Both the position numbers and the translations under genes were made by a program. The notes under the pieces were generated by a model. That model had not been told where the DNA came from and ran no database searches. It saw nothing but the letters and a program-made list of their open reading frames with translations. Below, in pieces: positions 34,860 to 52,303 of a stretch of DNA of 64,000 nucleotides; positions within the stretch are counted from its first letter, which is position 1, and each line of letters starts with the position of its first letter. This DNA comes from Dioscorea cayenensis subsp. rotundata (Eukaryota; Streptophyta; Magnoliopsida; Dioscoreales; Dioscoreaceae): the NCBI RefSeq assembly GCF_009730915.1, contig NC_052481.1:20496461-20560460 (forward strand), read 5' to 3'.

Positions 34860-34865
34860 TTTATA
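34860..34865 (-). promoter_or_regulatory. TATA box of the PP2C gene
   Basis: Minus-strand CTCTATAAAAAAA lies about 655 bp upstream of the ATG and is followed by a CT-rich leader (CTTCTTGCTTTCGCTTTC). It is well placed for a core promoter with a long leader. Confidence 0.6.
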
Positions 34866-34936
34866 GAGCTCTTAAAGTCACCGGCGATAACAGGTCTAAC
34901 CGGTCACCGAATAGGACTATGATTGGTTGGTAGACT

Positions 34937-34946
34937 GACACGTGTC
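34937..34946. promoter_or_regulatory. Palindromic G-box/ABRE upstream of PP2C
   Basis: GACACGTGTC is a perfect 10-bp palindrome with an ACGT core, about 75 bp upstream of the TATA box. A CE3-like ACGCGTGTC lies 155 bp further upstream at 35100-35108. bZIP factors of abscisic-acid signalling bind such sites; use here is inferred. Confidence 0.55.
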
Positions 34947-35108
34947 GGTTTGGTGGGTCCAGTTTGGATGTGGATCCAGTGCGGCTGCTGTGAGGTCCCC
35001 AACCGTCCGTTTTCGAGGCCGATGATTGGACGGTTGAGATCTTTGATAATTGGGCGCACGCGCGATCTGGTGATGAGGTGGGCTACTAATCTTTATGTGA
35101 CGCGTGTC

Positions 35109-36970
35109 GACCTGTGATGAACCCTAGTGGCTTTTTATCTGTAAACCCTCAGAATTTATTAAAATTACTTTTATACTGCTGTAAGTTTAAAGAAAATTGC
35201 TGATACACCCTTATAAAAAAATTATATTTGTAAGGTCATGATTGAAATCATTTAGATGAAACAATTAGAATGAATTTTAATTTTAATTTTTTTTTTAAAA
35301 AAAAGGGATGTATTTTATCTGAGATCCAGATCTGCATGGGATGAAAATTTATAGAACTATCATTTGATTAATATTCGTGATCCATTATTGCTTGATTTAA
35401 TATTAGCTATATCAATATATCATGCATTACTGTTTGTTTTTTCCAATAATATATATATACATATTTAAAATGTTAAATTATGATATTTCATTGTAATTTT
35501 TAAATTTTGGCAGTGTTCCAACATTGGAGTCATTTATGGGTCCACACTACAATTGAAAGATGCCTTCATTTCTTCAAATAATAATGGGAAAGAATACGGA
35601 CAATGACAGAAATAGCTTTGCATGCTTTAAGTTATTTCAATTTTATTTTTTATTTTTTCATGTAAAGAGTTACCAACTTACCATACCAAACCTCTCACCA
35701 ACCCCTTCAATTATTATTATTTTTTCAACAAATAAATGGCATGTTCTTTCATTTAAGAAAAATTAAGAACGTCCATAAATTATGAAATATAACTATAAAC
35801 TCAATATATATTTGTATTTTCACTTTATATGACATTTAAGTTTAATTACGAGTTTTCTTCAAAACAAACATTCTATGTAATTTTTGCAATCCCATATTTA
35901 ATAAATTTATTATACTTCTAAAACATCTCTATTTTTTTAAAATTTTATTTAAATTTAGATCACATAAAATAATACATTTACTCTTAAGTCTTAACTATAT
36001 TCATTGTGGGAGGAGAGAACTCTTGAAGGCAAGCTCTTCTCTTACATAAGTGGGTTTAGAACCAGATTAAACTACTAGATCAACTAGTTAAACCAATCAT
36101 AGAACTATTCCAATTTTGTGATTAACTCAGATTTATAACTGGTCTAATATGAATTTTATTGAACTAAACAGAGTTTGTAAAAAGTTTTAAAATGAATCTA
36201 TTGCTATTAATGGCTTCTTGTTATTTTGAACAATACTATTTCATGCTCAGAAAATGGATTTTTACCTTCTTAAATATTAAATTATTTAAAATGGTACTTT
36301 TTTATTATATCATATAATATATTATTTTATTATAAAAATATTATAAATATTTATATTGACTCCACATTAACTCAATTGACCCGTAATTGATCTAGTGAAC
36401 AAAACCCTTGGACGGTGCAATATATCATTCGATTTTGATAATTTTGATGAAAAATATAAAACAAGTGAAAAAAATTGATTTGGGAAATTTGAAATTTTCA
36501 TGAGTGATAGATAATTTTTCCTGTAACATAATAATTAAATAAATAATAAATAGGTAATATCAACACTATTAATTAATCACTGTATTTATTATATAAATCA
36601 TCAACCTAGTAATTAATAAACTTGATATTTCTTCCCAGAAGTCTTTTTATTTTAAATTTTAATATATATATTTTTTATCCACCATTATTCTTGGATTGTG
36701 TTCTCTCTTCCAATGATTCCTATATTTTTTCCCCCAAATTGATTTATACAACTTTTTTAAAATAACATATTTATTTTTCCTTTTTTTAAAAAATGTTTTC
36801 ACTGATGCCAAATCAATTAAATAAAACAATTTGTACGAGAGATAAAAATAGGTAGCTACCAACCCCTGCACAATGTTCCACAATTTTAATGCTTTTCATG
36901 TACCAATTTAGTGTGTGCAAATTCATTGAAGAATGTGACATGTTCTACCAACTCTTTTGAAATTCTTTGA
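35109..36970. other. AT-rich intergenic DNA
   Basis: No gene. The open frames at 35560-35766 and 36659-36883 have AT-driven composition and no domain. No transposon end could be confirmed. Confidence 0.55.
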
Positions 36971-36979
36971 GATTAATTA

Positions 36980-37750
36980 TTTAAATTAAATAATCCCTCA
37001 ATTATTTAAATTAAATAGAGCCACCAAAATTATAAAAAATTCAATTAGATAACTTAACTTTAGATTCACATTCAATTGGATCATCAGCACTAACTCTATT
37101 AATTATGAGTTGACATGACATGCCGCCATGTCATACCCCTTTACCACGTTAGTATGTCACATAAATAAAGATCGTCATTACTTTTGGAGATAGTCAACTC
37201 ATACACTCCCTCTGTTTCTTTTTATCTGTCATAAATTCATGTTCTTTTTTATCTGTCATTTTAAACATCAAGAAGCATTTACTATTTTTTTTTTCCAAAA
37301 TTACATTAACACTTTATTTAATTATCTTCTTGAAATTTAATATAAGAGAGAAATGTGATGATATAAATTAGGGATAATTTTGAAAAGATAACTAATTTTT
37401 TATTAAATTATATGAAATAACCAACTTTCTTCGTATATGAGATTTGATTATTCACAACAGACGGAGGGAGTAATTGGTGGTTCATGACAAATAAATAAAA
37501 GATAATTTGATTTTTAAATTTCTCTTAATTTTTTAATCATATAGGTTGTAGCAATGCTCTTGTCTAGTTTAATTATTTATCCACGTGGCATACTAATATG
37601 GCAAGAGGCCATGATGTGACATGCCATATCAGTATACCATTAATAGAGTTAGTCAAGGTGATCTAATTAGCGTAAATTTAAAATAAAGGCACTCAATTGA
37701 ATTTTCTTATAATTCAGTAACTCAAATTTGAGTGAGTAAATAATTAAATA
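36980..37750. mobile_element. Foldback (long inverted repeat) MITE, MULE-like
   Basis: The left arm (about 36980-37175) is an imperfect inverse complement of the right arm (about 37555-37750) over roughly 190 bp. Matching words include AAATTCAATT, GATCA(T/C)C, CTAACTCTATTAAT, GACATGCC/GGCATGTC and CCACGT. No transposase. The long arms suggest a Mutator-like foldback, but no target duplication could be fixed. The centre is occupied by a second element. Confidence 0.7.
37206..37470. mobile_element. Stowaway-like MITE nested in the foldback element
   Basis: The left end CTCCCTCTGTTTC and the right end ACGGAGGGAG form the typical Stowaway (Tc1/mariner) terminal repeat. TA follows the right end; the left flank reads TACA and is slightly degraded. 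It lies between the two arms of the outer element. Confidence 0.65.
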
Positions 37751-37765
37751 ATGTTATTTAGGCTG

Positions 37766-38217
37766 AATTGATAAGCCGAATTAGTAGTCCGAATGACATA
37801 GATGCCAAGTTGAAATCCATGTGAACATCCGCATCATTCTTTATCTATATCTTTTTTAGAAAAAAAAAATAATTTTTTTATAATCTAAACCCTTGTTTTA
37901 TAATTTTTTAAGTTTAAAGATTTATCATAAACTCTAATCCCTAATACCCTAAAGTCTTTAACCTAAATATTACAAAATCTTTAATCCAAAATTCAAAAAA
38001 CACAAACCCTAAATTCTAAATCCTAAACCTTAAACCCTAAACCCTAAATCCTAAGTTTTTTGGAGTTTGCGATTTATTGTTTAGAGTTTAGGGAGAGATT
38101 TTCAATTTATTAGATAACAAAGAGAAATTAATTTTTTATTAAAAAAAAAAGAAAGAATAACATGGATGCTGATATGCATGCCAACTTGGCTAAGACTACC
38201 AATTCGGCCTATCAATT
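37766..38217. mobile_element. Second foldback MITE with telomere-like core
   Basis: The left arm AATTGATAAGCCGAATTAGT pairs with the inverse complement of the right end, AATTGATAGGCCGAATTGGT. Matches continue inward (GCCAAGTTG, CATCCG/CAGCATCC, ATTCTTT) for about 80 bp. The centre holds degenerate telomere-like repeats. No coding. Confidence 0.68.
37980..38052 (+). repeat. Degenerate telomere-like repeats (CCCTAAA)n
   Basis: Consecutive imperfect heptamers: AAACCCTAAA, TTCTAAATCCTAAACC, TTAAACCCTAAACCCTAAAT. They lie in the middle of the foldback element. Confidence 0.8.
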
Positions 38218-40251
38218 ATTTGTAAATATCATTACTCTAAATAATTTATCTTTTTCATTTCATGTTGCATGATATTTATTGCATGTTTATCATGAATTTT
38301 GTTCTATTATGAGAGAGGATAGCTATGATGTTATATCAATTAAATGGATCACGTGACATGTCAAGTATGACATGGTAAATTCTGATTCGAGTTGGATAGC
38401 ATAATTCACAAAGCATGTTTATTTATTTATAGTATGTAATTTTGTTAAATTTAATGATTTTTATTCATTAAGAAAATAATCAGCCAAAAAATTTTAGTTT
38501 TATTTAATAATTATGATTTAGGGATGAGAATATTTTGAAATATTTATTAAATCATGCTGAATCATTCAAAAAGAAAAACATTAAAAAAATTACATTATTA
38601 TAATATTTCAAAAAATATAAATATATATGTACCATATTAACTACTGTTATGACAAGTGAGTTGAAATTTTAACATTCAATAAAATCAGAATTTCTTTTTA
38701 ACTGTACGAATGTAGATGTGATTCATGTGAAGTTGCTCTCATAAAAATTTTATAATATAATATATTTTAAATAAATTTCAATTTGGTTCTTCATGTTTAG
38801 TACTGTAAATTAAATAATTCATTTCAAAATTAAATGTAATTAATTATAAATAAAAAAGGAAATTTATCAATATTGTGTGTTGCTATATTTAATTAATTTA
38901 TATCCATGCATTTCATTTTTAATTATAAATGAACACAAAATTTGTGATTAAATAAAGAATTTGCCTCAGAGAGTTCAAGTCTCTTTCATAAGGACTTGGA
39001 CTTGCTTAAATGGCTTATGAAGTTTGTTATTGATACTGGCCTTTCCTTCTTTGTTTTTTTTTTATTTAGTTATTATGTAGTTTTTTTTTTGTAAAAAAAA
39101 ATAACAACAATAATTGAAAGTTATGATTTATTCATATTTATTAAAAAAAATTATACATATAAAAACAACTAACATGTGGCGAATGATATTTTGTTTCACC
39201 GGTATGTGTGTAATTATTTAAATTTTCATTTATATATTTTAAGAAAAACCTAAAATAAATTTTTAAAAATTATGACCTAATTTTTAGAAGGTGAGGTGTT
39301 GACAAATGCTTATTTATTTATTTATTTATTTTTTTTGAGAGTGGTAAGTAAAAGAAAAACTTTTCTTTAATAATAATAATAATAATAAGATATCTACTAT
39401 ATTTTGGAAAGAAATATTTTTTGAATTGTTTTCAATGCCATTATGTTTGGAGATAGAAAGGTCCTGCCAAATATGAAAGCATTAAATAAAAAAAATCAAA
39501 TTAAAAAAAAAAAGAAAAAGAAAAAAAAGCTCAAGAACCTGATTCCATCCTTAGAGCCTCCAACAAAACCCAAAAATCCTAGTCATCCAAATTCCTTTCC
39601 ATTCTTTCTTTCCACCATCAACAATCCCAGACAAACCAATATTCTGAAATCCACAAAAGATCTAATACACCAATTTCTCATGTAGTCAATGCTTACTTGT
39701 CATCTTTTTGCTCCATGGAATTCAATTCCTTCTATCCAATGCCATACATCTCATCACATCAATCTCAACTTTGGAATCCACCATTGCTTTGAGGAACACC
39801 AATGAATAGGTTTTGAATATCAAGTTCTCTTTTTTTCTTTACATGATTTTTGTATTTCATGTTACTCACCACTAATCCTCTTTCAACTTTTATTCACATT
39901 GAATGTGTACCAAACTAGTATTTCTCTTTCCTTTTTAAGTCTAAAGTTGTGATTTTGATTCTTATTGTCATCCATTCACTCTCTGCAAGTCTTTAGTGCT
40001 TCTCTTGTTCACATGAAGGCATCTCATGGTTGCTTCTTCGATGGTCACCAGGTTTCTCTTTTGGTTCCATAAATATTCATTGTAGCTGCTTGTAATTGCT
40101 CATGCCCCTTTTTGATTTGCTAGTTTTGCTTGTTATCTCTGTATAAAAGATTAGATTTTTTTGCGTTCTTGTGTTCTGGGGTTGTTTTGGATTTTCTGGT
40201 TGATGTTCATGAGGTCATTGCTCTTTGATGTGAAAAAGGTTGAAATTTGAT
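38218..40251. other. Intergenic DNA and upstream region of the GLR gene
   Basis: AT-rich, with a purine run near 39497-39530 and a (TAA)n near 39371-39388. From about 39540 the composition is less AT-rich and probably includes the promoter and leader of the receptor gene. The open frame at 39443-39685 is unlikely to be a gene. Confidence 0.5.
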
Positions 40252-43879
<3,628 letters not shown>

Positions 43880-44622
43880 TTAATTTAAATCACTTAAAAA
43901 GAATAGAAAAGTACCTTGTATGATTGCCATTCTCATGATCAAACAATGAGGTTTCAAGTTTGAACATGATAATTATATGTAGTGTAATTTTTCTGCAATT
44001 TTTATTGCAATTTTGCCAATGTAGCTTATTTACCCATGATCATGTCTTTCTTAGGGAGTTTTGCTTCAATGAAATTCTTGTGTAAATTATACTGTGATTT
44101 TTCTGGTTTTTTTTAGGGAGTTATGTGTTTTTTTATTATTTTTGCCAATGTAGCTTATTTACCCTGATCGGACGATGAGGTTTTTTGTTTTGTTTTATTT
44201 TGTTTTTTTTGTTTTTTATTTGCAGAATAGACAAGTCATATCAAAGGTTGTGCATGAATGAGGGAGTTAATTTCTTAACTCTTTCTCCTGTATTCTCATG
44301 ATCTCAATTTAGCCTCTGGGAACTCATCTTTAGCCTCTTTAGTAAAAATAAAAACACCTTCCGTAAAAGATATGATGTCGTTAGATGGGGAGGGATAGTT
44401 GACTAAAAGATTTTTTTTTTAATCATTATAGGGGCTTTGTTATCATTGATAAAAAATAATTAGTATAAATAAATAATTATTCTATAATAATCTGTATACA
44501 TTTGGAATAAAGTAAGATTTCTGACACACCAAAGTTTATACATTAATTTTATGCAAGAAAAAAATCATAGTAAAATTCTTATTTTTGCAATGTACATATG
44601 ATATAAACATATATTCATAAAA

Positions 44623-44663
<41 letters not shown>

Positions 44664-44960
44664 TCCCCACTTCAAAAAAAAAAAGCAATTGCATCATTAA
44701 AATGGAGGAAAAAAACCAAAAAAATCCATAACTCCTGAACCGGTGGTGGGGGCATATATACTAGTATATTATTATTATTATTATCATTATTATCGTTAAA
44801 CCATGCATTATTAGTGTTAATCGAATAATGTCTTATCGGATCCGGGTTCGAAGCAAAGATCCATAACCCGGATATGAAACCTGATCTCGAGGAATGATCA
44901 CAGATATATAGTCATCAACCTCATTAAACTACATCTCCTTCTTTGTATCAAGGACCAATA
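43880..44960. other. Intergenic DNA between GLR and homoserine kinase
   Basis: It contains the GLR 3' flank, a (TAA)n run at about 44622-44663 and a (TTA)n run at about 44767-44793. The last 100 bases form the leader of the homoserine kinase gene. No other gene is seen. Confidence 0.6.
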
Positions 44961-46090
44961 ATGGCGGCCTCCGTCGAGTTTTCTCCGATCACGAGGAGTC
45001 CATTTGACCATCAGCACCGTCCAATACCAACCTATCCTCGCTTCTCAACCGTCCGATGCTCCGCTTCTCATTTCACTCCCCAAACCCTAACCACCCCTCC
45101 GCCAAAACCCTAGACCCCTCCCCCGTCTTCCGATCAGTGAAGACCTTCGCTCCGGCCACCGTCGCCAACCTCGGCCCCGGCTTTGACTTCCTCGGCTGTG
45201 CCGTCGATGGCCTTGGTGACGTCATCACCCTCTCCGTCGATCCCTGGTGTTGCTCCCGGCAAAATAGTCATCTCCTCCATCTCCGGCGCTCCCAAGCTTA
45301 GCCACAACCCTCTCCGGAACTGCGCTGGCATCGCCGCCATTGAGATCATGCGCAAGCTTGGTGTCCGATCCGTCGGGCTTTCTCTTTCTCTTGAGAAGGG
45401 GCTTCCGCTCGGTTCCGGTCTTGGTTCCAGTGCTGCGAGCGCCGCCGCCGCCGCTGTGGCAGTTGATGCTCTCTTCGGCTCAACCCTCACTGCTCACGAC
45501 CTCGTCCTTGCTGGCCTTGAGTCCGAGGCGAAGGTCAGCGGATACCACGCCGACAACATCGGCCCCGCCATTCTCGGTGGCTTCGTGCTCATCCGCAGCT
45601 ACGAAACCGTTCGAGATCCTGCCGCTCAACTTTCCCGCCGATCGTGATCTGGTTTTCGTGCTCGTGAGCCCGGATTTTGAAGCACCGACGAAGAAGATGA
45701 GGGAGGCGTTGCCGGCGGAGGTGGGAATGAAGGAGCACATTCGAAACTCGAGTCAGGCGGCGGCGTTGGTTGCGGCGGTGTTACAGGGGGACGCTAGGGT
45801 TTTAGGATCGGCATTGTCGTCTGACGTGATTGTGGAGCCAAAAGAGGGCGCCTTTGATACCTGGGATGGCGGCGGTGAAGGTGGCGGCTATGGAGGCTGG
45901 GGCATTTGGATGCACGATTAGCGGCGCGGGGCCAACTGTGGTGGCCGTGATTGATGGAGAGCAGCAGGGGAAGGAGATTGGTGATCGGATGGTTGAGGCC
46001 TTCTTGGTGAATGGTGGTCTGAGGGCTAAGGCCACTGTGTCCAAGCTTGATCGAGTGGGAGCCAGAGTAATCAGCAGCAGCAATCAGTAG
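44961..46090 (+). pseudogene. HSK: Homoserine kinase (plastid), intronless, with four frame changes
   Basis: The product would phosphorylate homoserine in threonine synthesis in the plastid. The ATG at 44961 starts a Ser/Pro-rich transit-like peptide. The GHMP-kinase body is then spread over frames: FAPATVANLGPGFDFLGCAV, the ATP loop GLPLGSGLGSSAASAAAAAV (about 45399-45458), VSGYHADNI, VLVSPDFEAPTKKM, and [12 protein letters not shown] near the C-terminus. The frame changes near 45060-45115, in CCC at 45242-45244, in AAA at 45604-45606 and in AAAA at 45840-45843. The last three are each explained by one extra base in a short run. Every motif is otherwise conserved and the end at 46090 is normal. 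Plants usually need this enzyme, so assembly error is as likely as real loss. A GTGAGA soon after the stop and an AG near 47176 could bound a 3' UTR intron. Confidence 0.85.
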
Positions 46091-47651
46091 AATGCTCAAG
46101 GTGAGACCTCTTTTTACCTTCACTTCTTTTTTCCTTTTGAAGTAGATTATCCCATCTCAGCATTTTCTTTAATCATTATTTAGCTCCATCACTGCCGAAA
46201 TTCTTGCCATAGTGTCGGAAAGCTAGTTGCCTAGTTCTTATTCACAGTAGCTTTTTTTTTTTTATCAAGCTGAATGGATGTTCATGTATTTGTTTATCCA
46301 TTGGTTTGCATAAAGCTTTGTTTGTTTGACTTGTGTAATCCTAGCATCATGCAAACATTTTAATGTCAAGAAAGAGTTTGTTCATAATTTTTATTGAAAT
46401 GTTTACTGGAGTCTAGAAGACAATTGGACACATTGGTTGAATATTTTTATTTGGATCTTGAAAATAAAAATTAAAATTTTAGAGTTGAATTCTCAACTGA
46501 CCTGCATTATAAGAGAATTCCTGAAAGTCTAACCGGAGATAGTGATAGGCATTGGCATCAATCTAATGGAATTTTAGTTATTTGAACTGTTTATTTATTT
46601 ATTTACTTTTGGGTAGAATACAGGAGAGAGTGTAATTTCTGGGAATTATATCATGGGCTATTGTAATGTATGGTGCATACATTGTTTGACATCTGAGTTT
46701 TTACATTTTCAAACTGTTCTTTTTGCTTAATGTTACTTTCACATTCCTATTTGCTCCAAGAACTTATCTTGTAGGGATGTCTGTCTCTCTATTAGAGTTA
46801 TTAATGAATTCTAAATCTAATGCCTCAAACTTTCAGGAAAGCCAATGAACTTTAATGACCTATGTTTAGTGATTTGCTAAGTCATGGCTGCATTATTTTC
46901 CAAATAATATACTCTTTGTTATTTGGTCATGTATGTTTTGTATTTGATTGTAAGTTATGGAGTTTTTTTTCTCCATCATCAGTGATCTGAATTTTATGTT
47001 TTTTTATCTGGCTTGCTTAGTAATAGCAGCAGAAATATGTTTTTATGGTTTTCAGTAATCAAACCTTACACAAATTACCTCGTTAAAGTATTCTCATAAA
47101 CCATTCTTCATTTATGTGTTCTTTTTTTTTTGTTTATTTTTTATGGATTATGTTTTGAAAAGAGGATATATTGCAGACTCCGGCACTGTGGACGCATTGC
47201 TATGAGAATAATTCAGCCACCACCCAGTGAGCTCGGGACACTCGTCTATATGGGTGTGTGACATCCTGTGCTTAGTTTGAAGATTGTTTCATGAGAAGAA
47301 CAAGTGGCAAATTCTTGAATTCTATGTTGAAAGGGGAGATAAATGACAGTTGGAAAAAGACTTGTTCCATGTTTGGTGGAATTTTTTTAGTAGTAACTGA
47401 TTGTTTGAGATGGTTTGCCTGCTGATTGAGTTGGTGCAATATGCTTCCATCCAAAGCATGACATGCCCTTGATTATATTGTATAAAATTTTGTATCGTAT
47501 GCTAGTACTTACAGTACCCACTCATGAAAAATTTCCCATTGAAAGCATATGCATTATCCTTACAATTTTCAATTTATCAATTTCCACAGCATTATGGTTA
47601 TGTAATCACATTGCTGAACAAACTATCGTAATAAGAAATATGTGGCATGAA
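46091..47651. other. 3' region between homoserine kinase and GAPB
   Basis: AT-rich, no further gene. A less AT-rich island at about 47177-47260, preceded by TATTGCAG, may be a 3' UTR exon of homoserine kinase. The two genes converge here. Confidence 0.5.
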
Positions 47652-49879
<2,228 letters not shown>

Positions 49880-51586
49880 TTTTGCTGCAACTCAGACCAG
49901 ATGAAACTACATAGCACTGGTAGATATAATTTGCTCAAAGTTATGTGCTATTAATTAGCATCACTCATTTTTGTATGGTGATTGTATTTGGTGTGCAATG
50001 AAAATGTTCAAGAGGTGTGGAGTTTTGTGGTGTCAAAAGACAAGATGTGGGATAAGGGGTTTGTGTCAGGCCACACATTTCTATCCCTTTGTGTTGTGTG
50101 TATGATTCTGGTTGAGATTTAACAACTGTGACCTTGTTGATCCTTTTTATTTTGGATGGATTGTTTCATGGTTTTGAAGTTACAGTGGTTTCTCTTATTT
50201 GCTATTCGGTTGTAATCGAGAAAAATAATTTAGTGGATTATTTGGTTCTACATAACCAAGACGTGAGTTATTTTTAAACATAGTTTATAAATTTTAGTGT
50301 TTGTTTATTGTATAATGTAGAGATAGGTTGATAATTATGTTAAAAGATTGATATTTTTTGTTAAGTCACTAAATTGAAGCAATCCAACGGTGAAAATAGA
50401 TGAGAATGAGTCACATCTCGATTCGGATCATTTTTGTTTTTATTTTTTATTTTTACATTTTAAAGATAGAGAATATTTGGTTATTGCTTTAAGCCTTTGA
50501 GAAAGTGGAGCCATTATTGCAGGGATTTAATTTAAAAATATATGTTGATTGCCAATCATTTGTTTTTGTGAACTAAATTTTAACATTTGAATTAATCTAA
50601 CTCAAAATCAACCATGAATGATAAATAAGATATTATTTATGTGTTATATAAAAAAATTATTATAGATATTCAAATACAAATTTTTAACATTATTTTATAA
50701 TTGGGTCTAAGATCCAATTCTTAATAAACTGTATCCCTTCAAATATTCCAATTAAACAATGTAAATTCATCCACTTCTAATTCACCATTTTTTTTTCGAC
50801 GATAACTATTGTTTTTTTATTCATTCCACATCTTATCTTTTGACACAGAAATTTATCACAGATTAGAGAAATATTTTGTATATAATGTTCCTTAGCTCAT
50901 CAATATTGAGCTTATGTTTATTAATTGTGGAATCCCAAGCACTTATGCAGTGATTCTAATTTTCCTAAATCTCTGTATTTTTAAATTAGTTCCCATTTGG
51001 GCCTGAATTGATTAATGGCTTGAGCTTGTATAATTCATGGACAACTTCATTTCTATCTTAACAGTCTTGTGATTCAGTGCAAATTCTTGTGTGAATTTTT
51101 AATAAAATAGATAAACTATGATTTATTGAATATGATAACAAAAATTAGGAAAAAAAGCATTATAGAAAGAAAAAAATAAAAATAAAAATAAAAAGAGTTT
51201 CCAAACGTTAACATCTGTGCATATTTAAATAAATATTACGTAATAACCACTATATTAATATTAAAACTAAAATGAACACCATAACTTAATTTTTAAATAG
51301 AACCTTCAAATTAGGTTTTTTTTAATATTGCAAATTTTTTTTACTAAATTATGTATTTTCTGGATTATTTACCAAAATATGCATTTTGGGGGAAAACGAA
51401 TTTCTCCGATTTTATTTTGTTTTAAAATAAAAAATAGTCCACTAACGACCATAAAAATGGTAACAATGTTATCGTTTCATCTATTTTTTTTCTTATATAA
51501 TCCCAACTTCATACTACCTCCCCTCCATTCTCATTTTCTCCCTTTCTAATCCTATTTCAACTTCTAATTGTTCTGTATTTTATACT
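49880..51586. other. GAPB promoter side and AT-rich intergenic DNA
   Basis: Just upstream of the GAPB ATG, a minus-strand ATTATATC at about 49923-49930 may act as TATA box. A GATAAG (I-box, a light-response motif) is at about 50052 on the + strand. Beyond 50200 the DNA is AT-rich with no gene. Motif function is inferred. Confidence 0.45.
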
Positions 51587-52052
51587 TAAATATCTACTAT
51601 ATTATTAGGTTAATTTTTGAGTAATAATTATATTAATTCATTAGTTTATATTAATAATTTTATTATTTTATAATTATTAATTGTATTAATAATTTATTAT
51701 TAGCGCTCCAAGCATGTTTAGTTAGATAACCCACCATATTTTTAGGCTAATTTTTTTTATTAATAATTGTATTATGTCATTAGTTTTTATGAATGATTGT
51801 ATTATATCATAATTAATTATTGTATTAATAATTGTTATATTAACGCCGAAGCATATTTATTTAGATAACCTACTATATCATTAGGTTAATTTTTTATTAA
51901 TAATTATATTATGTCATTAATTTTTATTAATAATTGTATTATGTCATAATTATTAATCGTATTAATAATTGTCTTATTAGTGCCCAAGCATGTTTGATTA
52001 GATAACCTACTATATTATTAGGTTAATTTTTTTTATTAATAATTGTATATTG
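51587..52052 (+). repeat. Tandem repeat, unit about 137-140 bp, about 3.4 copies
   Basis: Units begin near 51590, 51730, 51869 and 52006 with CTACTATAT(T/C)ATTAGGTTAA or a close variant. They continue through TTAATAATTGTATTATGTCA and end near AAGCATGTTTGATTAGATAA. The last unit is partial. The block lies at the left side of the MULE/PMD element and may be its subterminal repeat. Confidence 0.82.
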
Positions 52053-52081
52053 TTTTTTATTAAAATATTTTTATCTGTTTA

Positions 52082-52200
52082 AGGTTTAGATTTTAGTGTT
52101 TAGGGTTAATAATTTGTTGTTTAGTGTTTAGTTTTTTGGGTTGACTATGTAGGGATTGGAGATTAGGGTTTAGTGTTTATAGTTTAGGGTTTAGGGTTAG
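52082..52200 (-). repeat. Degenerate telomere-like repeats (TTTAGGG)n
   Basis: Scattered imperfect units such as GTTTAGGGTTAAT, GGGTTTAGTG and AGGGTTTAGGGTTAG. Read on the + strand these are the G-rich form; the array at 37980 is in the opposite orientation. Confidence 0.72.
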
Positions 52201-52303
52201 ATAGGTGATATATTATATAAATAACAAGCCAATGTTTATGGTTTAGTGTGCAATCATATTTAAATTTTGGAAGATATATATTTGGATTTATATTTTTTTT
52301 TCC

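Noticed and set aside
39443-39685. 80-residue frame upstream of GLR
   Set aside because: Poly-lysine from an A-rich run, no domain; it may belong to the GLR promoter or leader region.
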